Shown here piece after piece: positions 59,094 through 64,000 of a stretch of DNA of 64,000 nt (position 1 is the stretch's first letter; each line of letters starts with the position of its first letter). The notes beneath the pieces were generated by a model. That model was not told the origin of the DNA. It worked only from the letters and a program-made list of their open reading frames with translations, and searched no databases. The stretch is from Aralia elata (lineage: Eukaryota > Streptophyta > Magnoliopsida > Apiales > Araliaceae). The DNA lies in the NCBI GenBank assembly GCA_034770075.1, contig CM068387.1, positions 76,323,971-76,387,970 on the forward strand. Direction: 5' to 3'. The position numbers and the translations under genes are program-made.

Positions 59094-59497
59094 CGTAAAC
59101 TTTACATATGGTCACAAGTGATAGAACTTCATGAAATCTGGATATGAAACAAATACCACCAATAAAAAATAAATGACAAAGTATAAAGATTTTTGATAGT
59201 GGAGATAGCACTATAAATATTTTGAATTTACTTCTTTCGGAACAAAATATGATGTGAATTCAAGCATCAAGGTTAATTTTTATTTAGGCCTTTGATATGA
59301 AATAGGAACATTTACATTTATTAGCACATTTTTATAAAAAATTACAACAAAAGTGCATACATAAAATATTTACTAATTTAGTGCATATGCAATATTTTAT
59401 TTACAACATTAGTGCATTATTATCCCTTTAATTTAGTTGAGTGTTTTAATAGGTTGCAATTCATCACTTTCTCTCTCCTCCCTTCTATCCCTTTAAT
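59094..59497. other. Intergenic AT-rich sequence, nothing recognised
   Basis: No credible frame or transposon edge. Confidence 0.5.
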
Positions 59498-59564
59498 TTA
59501 GTTTCTGTATACATTAAATCCTTTAGTATTTCTCTCTCTTCTCAACAAACAGATATCAATTATG

Positions 59565-59740
59565 ACCACCTCCTCCGCCTCCACCTCCGCCTTCATTATG
59601 GTCGCCTTCCGCCGCCAACTCCACCTCCTCCTCCACCCGCCTCCATTATAGCCGCCTCCACCACCTCCGCCACCATTATGGCCTCCTCCTCCAACGACAA
59701 CAGCCGCCTTGCCACTTGCAACGCTTTCCACCACCCCACT
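59565..59740. repeat. CCGCCTCCACC-type low-complexity segment
   Basis: Imperfect CCNCCN repeats (CACCTCCGCC, GCCGCCTCCACC, ATTATGG). On the minus strand they translate to a Gly-rich stretch in a 113-codon frame (59498-59839), which I do not consider a demonstrated gene because it rests on the repeat. Confidence 0.7.
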
Positions 59741-59756
59741 GTTGGTTAGGTTAATT

Positions 59757-59985
59757 GTGCAGTTGGTAGCCAAACCTTCATACCAAGGTAACCAATTCAG
59801 TTTTATTGGGTTACCAATTAATTTAAGAATAGTTTCCAAGTGTTACCTGGATTTTTTTTTTCATAGTGCAGTTGGTAGTCAAACCTTCATACCAAGGTAA
59901 CCTATTTAATTTTATTAAGTTACAAATTTATTTTGAATATGATGCAGGAGGTAGTCAAACTTTCATACAAAGGTAACCATTTTAG
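59757..59985 (+). repeat. Three copies of a ~40-bp unit
   Basis: TGCAGTTGGTAGCCAAACC at 59758, TGCAGTTGGTAGTCAAACC at 59867 and TGCAGGAGGTAGTCAAACT at 59943, each followed by TTCATAC(C/A)AAGGTAACC. Each copy has CAG at its start and GGTAAC at its end, so each looks like a tiny exon. Confidence 0.75.
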
Positions 59986-59999
59986 TTTTTGTGGGTAAC

Positions 60000-60245
60000 A
60001 AATCGTCAAAAAAAAATTCAGAACAGTAACTCAGGTATTTTCGGAGATTCGCGGCGGTGCAACCAAGGACTTCCGGAGATTCGCGGCAGAGGAGGATGAT
60101 GAAGATTGAAGGGGGAGGAGAGAGGAGGCGATGATGAAGAGAATGAGCGGTGAGGGAGATGAAGATTAGAATAGAGAATATAATTTTTTTGTTTTTCCCT
60201 CCTTTTGATTTGAATTATGAATTTGTTTTTGTTGTTAGATCCCAA
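60000..60245 (-). other. CT-rich segment with a 75-codon frame, no identified protein
   Basis: On the minus strand a frame (60245-60018) starts MGSNNKNKF and is Ser/Pro/Leu-rich. It looks like a leader or low-complexity segment; there is no similarity I can name. Confidence 0.2.
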
Positions 60246-60972
60246 AGATTTGATTTGAATTATTAATTATGGCGGTTATTTCTCCTTAATTTTAGGTTTC
60301 CTTATTAATGTGAAATTGAATGGTTTGAATTTGTTGCCCTCTTTTTGTAATTATTTTGTAGATATACTAATAATGTAATTACTTTCTAATTATTGTATAT
60401 TACTGTAAAGAACCCGATGAAATATACTACACTTGCCGATATCTTTTCTAACAAAATCCCTTCTGCCCCAGATTCATTAACTTGGGCTCTTTTAAAACAC
60501 GTCCATGTTAATATGTCATACGTAGCCCCGATTCCCAATTAATGGGCTTCTCTTGGTCACATTTGGTCCACCGAAAGAAACTGGGCTCAAAATAGTATGG
60601 AGTATGGACTTCCTAATGCGGTGGTAATCACTCCCCGTATGTGTGGAAGTGTTTAGAAAATAATACTGGTATTGAAAGTGTGTTATATGTAAAATTTGTT
60701 ATAACAAATTAACAATAGTAATATAGTATGTACTGAAATTAAAAATGATAGTATATTGATAGAGTAATGCTACGGTGACAAAAGAAAGTTATAAAAAAAT
60801 AAGTATAAAATAATTTGTCGAATTACAGTTAATTAATATTTTAGTATACATGAATGAGTCAAATGGATATAACAATATAGTAATATATTATGTAACAATA
60901 GTACTATAGTATAACAATAGTAATTTGTTATAACAATTGTTTAAAAAATGTTATTAACGTGTGCTATTATAT

Positions 60973-61237
60973 ACTTTTTCCGTTCCAAATTATAAAATCA
61001 ATATTGACTTTCTAAAAGTTAATTAGAAATATTTTTAAAATTAAAATTTTCATGATTCATTAAAATTTTGAAAACAATAAATCTTATAATTAGCTAGTAG
61101 TACTTTTAAGATAGTTTATGATATTCATAATTGTATTGACTTAAACTAAATGAATTCACGCTAATTTTGAGTTTGAAAATATTTAAAATTAATTTTTAAA
61201 AAGTCAATAATGATCTTAAAATTTGGAACGAAAGAAG
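60973..61237. mobile_element. Stowaway-type MITE
   Basis: Ends CTTTTTCCGTTCC and GGAACGAAAGAAG, with TA on both sides. Same subfamily as 5229-5464 (AAATCAATATTGACTTT, AAAAAGTCAATAATGATC). Confidence 0.8.
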
Positions 61238-61801
61238 TATAATTTTTAATTCTCGCTTGTTTATTTGAAATTTATAAGCCCAATAGTTACTTTAAAGAAT
61301 ACCATGTTGTGATTACAAATTCGATAGTGCATTCATTCTTATATTGAATTAATTGAGCATATGTTATCTATATAAAGATAATAATCGGGAGAATTCTTCT
61401 TATAAAATAGAGCACTCTCGTAATTTTTAATATTTTTAAATTTTTTTTACTAAACAGAGAGTAAATTTAATAAATATATATGTTAATCCTTTATAATTAA
61501 AATTCTTATATACTCCATACTTTTAAACCTCTTCTACCAATACAAAAATAAATAATAAAACATACCTAAATATTATAATAATGAACATAAAATTTACAAT
61601 ACAAAAATCCACCAATAAAAATATACATAATAGTCGTAAATACAAAGCTTCCTTCTAATCCTATAGCAGAGTTCTATATGATCCCGTTCCATCGCATTCG
61701 AACCCCAATTAATCATCAGGCCATTGAAGAAGAGGTATAGTTGAACTATGACTTGGATTCCAACTACGTGATAGAATTGTAGTTGAACTTAAACTTAGAT
61801 T

Positions 61802-61804
<3 letters not shown>

Positions 61805-61891
<87 letters not shown>
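61805..61891. repeat. Compound (CT)n(AT)n microsatellite
   Basis: About 17 CT units followed by about 26 TA units. Confidence 0.95.
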
Positions 61892-61894
<3 letters not shown>

Positions 61895-64000
61895 TTATCA
61901 AAAACCAAAGCTATTTTTGTGATTAATTATGTGGTCATTATATTTTCCTTAGGTTTGTATTGTTACATATTTGCTCATCAATTTTTAATTTTAAATTAAT
62001 GTTATAGTTTGTTGTTTATGTAGGTTCAACAAAATTCATGGAATTCTTGGCATTCGCAATATGAAAACATGTATTATCAACGTCACTTACTCAAGGCATT
62101 CATTATTAATCTATATTATGCACTAAATATAATCCAAGTTTTTATCATTGATTGTAACTTTTCAAGGGCTCAATTTTACACTTTACATGCATCATATGAT
62201 TTTAACATATTTCAGTTATTCTTTGGCAGAAAAAGACGATTACTACACGTATGCACTTAAAACTAATTCATAAATAAAACACACACACACACACACACAA
62301 ATTTACATTATTGTCAATAGGTCTTTTTGACCTTCGGTCTCAATTAGAGGATTTGTTTGACCTTACATTAAGGAGAGAGGAAAACTGGTGTGCCAACTCC
62401 ATTATAGTAATTGATCATATTCTATAACTAAATTATGTCATGTCTTTTTTAGATTATGTTTTATGAGTTTCAAAAGCAACTGCAGGGTTCCTAGGAGTAT
62501 AATTTTTTTAGATATAATTTGATGTTAGTGTGTGTATGTATATGTTCTAACAAATTTAGACAACAAAATCAATTAAAATAACTAAAGATTAATGTCTAAT
62601 ATATCTAAGATATTATTAAATAAATCTAAAAGTCACTGCAGAGATAGAAGAAGGAAAAAAAAAAGAAAGGTGAGTCCTTATTATAATAATATAACTCTTC
62701 TGAAAGACTCCTACAAGTGAACTAATAGTAACAAAAATACTAGTAATTCAATAAACCTATATACTATTTATTCTCTTTCTTCAAAGGTAATACTTTGCAA
62801 ATCCCCCACATGTTCTGTGTATGTCTATCAGTCTTTGTAAATGCATACGTACCTACAAAATTATGATGTTTGATTAATTAGGATATTCATGAAGAAATAA
62901 TTTGATATTAGTTTTTTCCTAAATTTGTTTGCTTTATTAGTTAATTAGTATTTGATTTATTTGTTTGCTAATAATTTGATATTAGTATTGTTAAAAGACA
63001 CCTATGAGCTATTTAGAAATAGGTTACTGCGTGTTTTTTTGTTTTTTTTAATTGAAGTACCAGTTGAAGATTTTGAGTTCTCCATTCAATTCTTTAATTG
63101 AATAATAATGATTTAAGATACCATCAATAGAGAAGCAACAAATGACTTCTTGAATAACATTTATAAATAATTAGATAGTTTATGAGTAATAGTTTTACTT
63201 TCTTAAAATTACAGAAGTTTAAAATATTTCTTAGACAATTTATAAAGGTTATACCTTTTTTTCCCTTCCCCAAACAACATTATTAATTAATTAGATATCT
63301 TAAAAAAAACATACTCTAATCTCTTTGAAATCAAGGTAACTTATATTTTTCAAGAATTCAAACAAATTATGGTCATAGTTGAGTTTTATAACTAATTCCT
63401 AATGATCTCAATAAATAAATTTAAATAAAAGTTAATATATATAATAAGTAATGCCACTATCATAATTTTTTTATAATTATATGAATGAATAATTTTCTTT
63501 AAAAAAATATTAAAAGTTAAAATACATAACAAGTAATCTACACTTTAAAATCTTTGTTTCTTTTAAAGGGTTGGTGATTTTGTTGTTGTTCATTATTGTT
63601 ATACTAATGTGATATTTTTAATTTATCCATTCCATTGTTTAATTGATTAATTATTTAAGGGGTTATATGATTTTATTGTAAAAATGATATATATAAATTT
63701 TATGAGTGAGGTCATGGATGTTAAGCTACTACTATCTGTCGTATACTATATTTTAACATCAATATTACAATTTTTTATTTTTGTTTAATTTGATATTTTA
63801 GGTCTAATTTTAATTTGCATAAAATGATATTACATATGGAAAAAAAATGAGCTATGAATTATAAAGTAGCAAGACAAATAATAAACCTAGAGAATCTTTA
63901 TAAAGAAGTGCTTCCTTTGTTCTAGGCTAGGCTATATATCATTAGTATTAGTAAGAAATTCAACTTCATGAGCTGGAACCATTCTTAGCCATGATATGCA
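61892..64000. other. Intergenic AT-rich sequence, no gene seen
   Basis: Contains a (CA)n run at 62279-62299. The 63-codon frame at 62069-62260 has no recognisable domain or codon signature. Nothing else is supported. Confidence 0.5.

Noticed and set aside
59498..59839. Gly-rich protein gene on the minus strand
   Set aside because: The frame depends on a CCNCCN low-complexity run, switches between Gly-rich and Arg-rich reading, and has no signal peptide or conserved motif.
1..64000. CRISPR arrays, bacterial operons, tRNA and rRNA genes
   Set aside because: No regular spacer array, no Shine-Dalgarno-led operon, and no tRNA cloverleaf or rRNA core was seen; the TGGTATCA words are retrotransposon primer-binding sites, not tRNA genes.
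63960..64000. Short ATG frame at the right edge (minus strand, MAKNGSSS)
   Set aside because: Stops after eight codons; nothing to support a gene start.

Overview
The window is AT-rich nuclear DNA from a flowering plant, most likely a eudicot. The evidence is a plant GTE-type bromodomain gene with many GT-AG introns, plant-type Copia and Gypsy retrotransposons primed by initiator-tRNA-Met (TGGTATCA), CACTA termini, Stowaway MITEs, a DUF247 relic and gene fragments of plant type (LPAT2, PMT, calmodulin, COQ9). I cannot name the species. Only one gene looks intact; most of the rest is nested transposable elements.

Layout. 1-4014 is the right-hand part of a CACTA transposon that begins outside the window. 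It carries the 3' end of a reading frame, a ~410-bp near-perfect foldback, subterminal repeats and a probable Copia LTR. 4855-5464 holds an hAT-like end and a Stowaway MITE. 5770-22252 is a minus-strand BET/GTE gene (GTE1/GTE6-like, 379 codons in eight coding exons plus a 5' UTR exon). Its second intron is 10.5 kb and contains a Copia element (9391-~18450). That Copia is split in gag by a non-autonomous CACTA-like element (13683-17999, TSD AAA), which itself holds a Mutator-type MITE (13833-15121, 9-bp TSD). The CACTA-like element carries an exon of an LPAT2-type acyltransferase gene.

24740-42733 is a decayed Gypsy-like LTR element (TSD GAACC). Its 3' LTR was split by a second member of the same CACTA-like family (25206-37657, TSD ACA). 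This copy carries fragments of a PMT methyltransferase gene, a calmodulin gene and a COQ9 gene. The calmodulin exon is split in turn by an 8.9-kb LTR element without coding capacity (26702-35604, TSD AGTGT). The Gypsy-like host has odd coding content: two RT remnants in one frame, and a frame with an exact 60-bp repeat encoding FDPG motifs.

45020-45966 is a DUF247/UPF0481 relic. 46137-48570 is a short non-autonomous Copia (TSD CAGTT). 48578-59093 is a ~709-bp tandem duplication whose second copy is split by a broken Gypsy chromovirus (49504-58766). 59094-64000 is low-complexity and intergenic sequence with local repeats, one Stowaway MITE and microsatellites.

The most unusual content is the gene-capturing CACTA-like family: two copies with shared ends and different cargo, each dated relative to its host by exact target-site duplications. 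All family assignments are from reading the sequence, without database searches.
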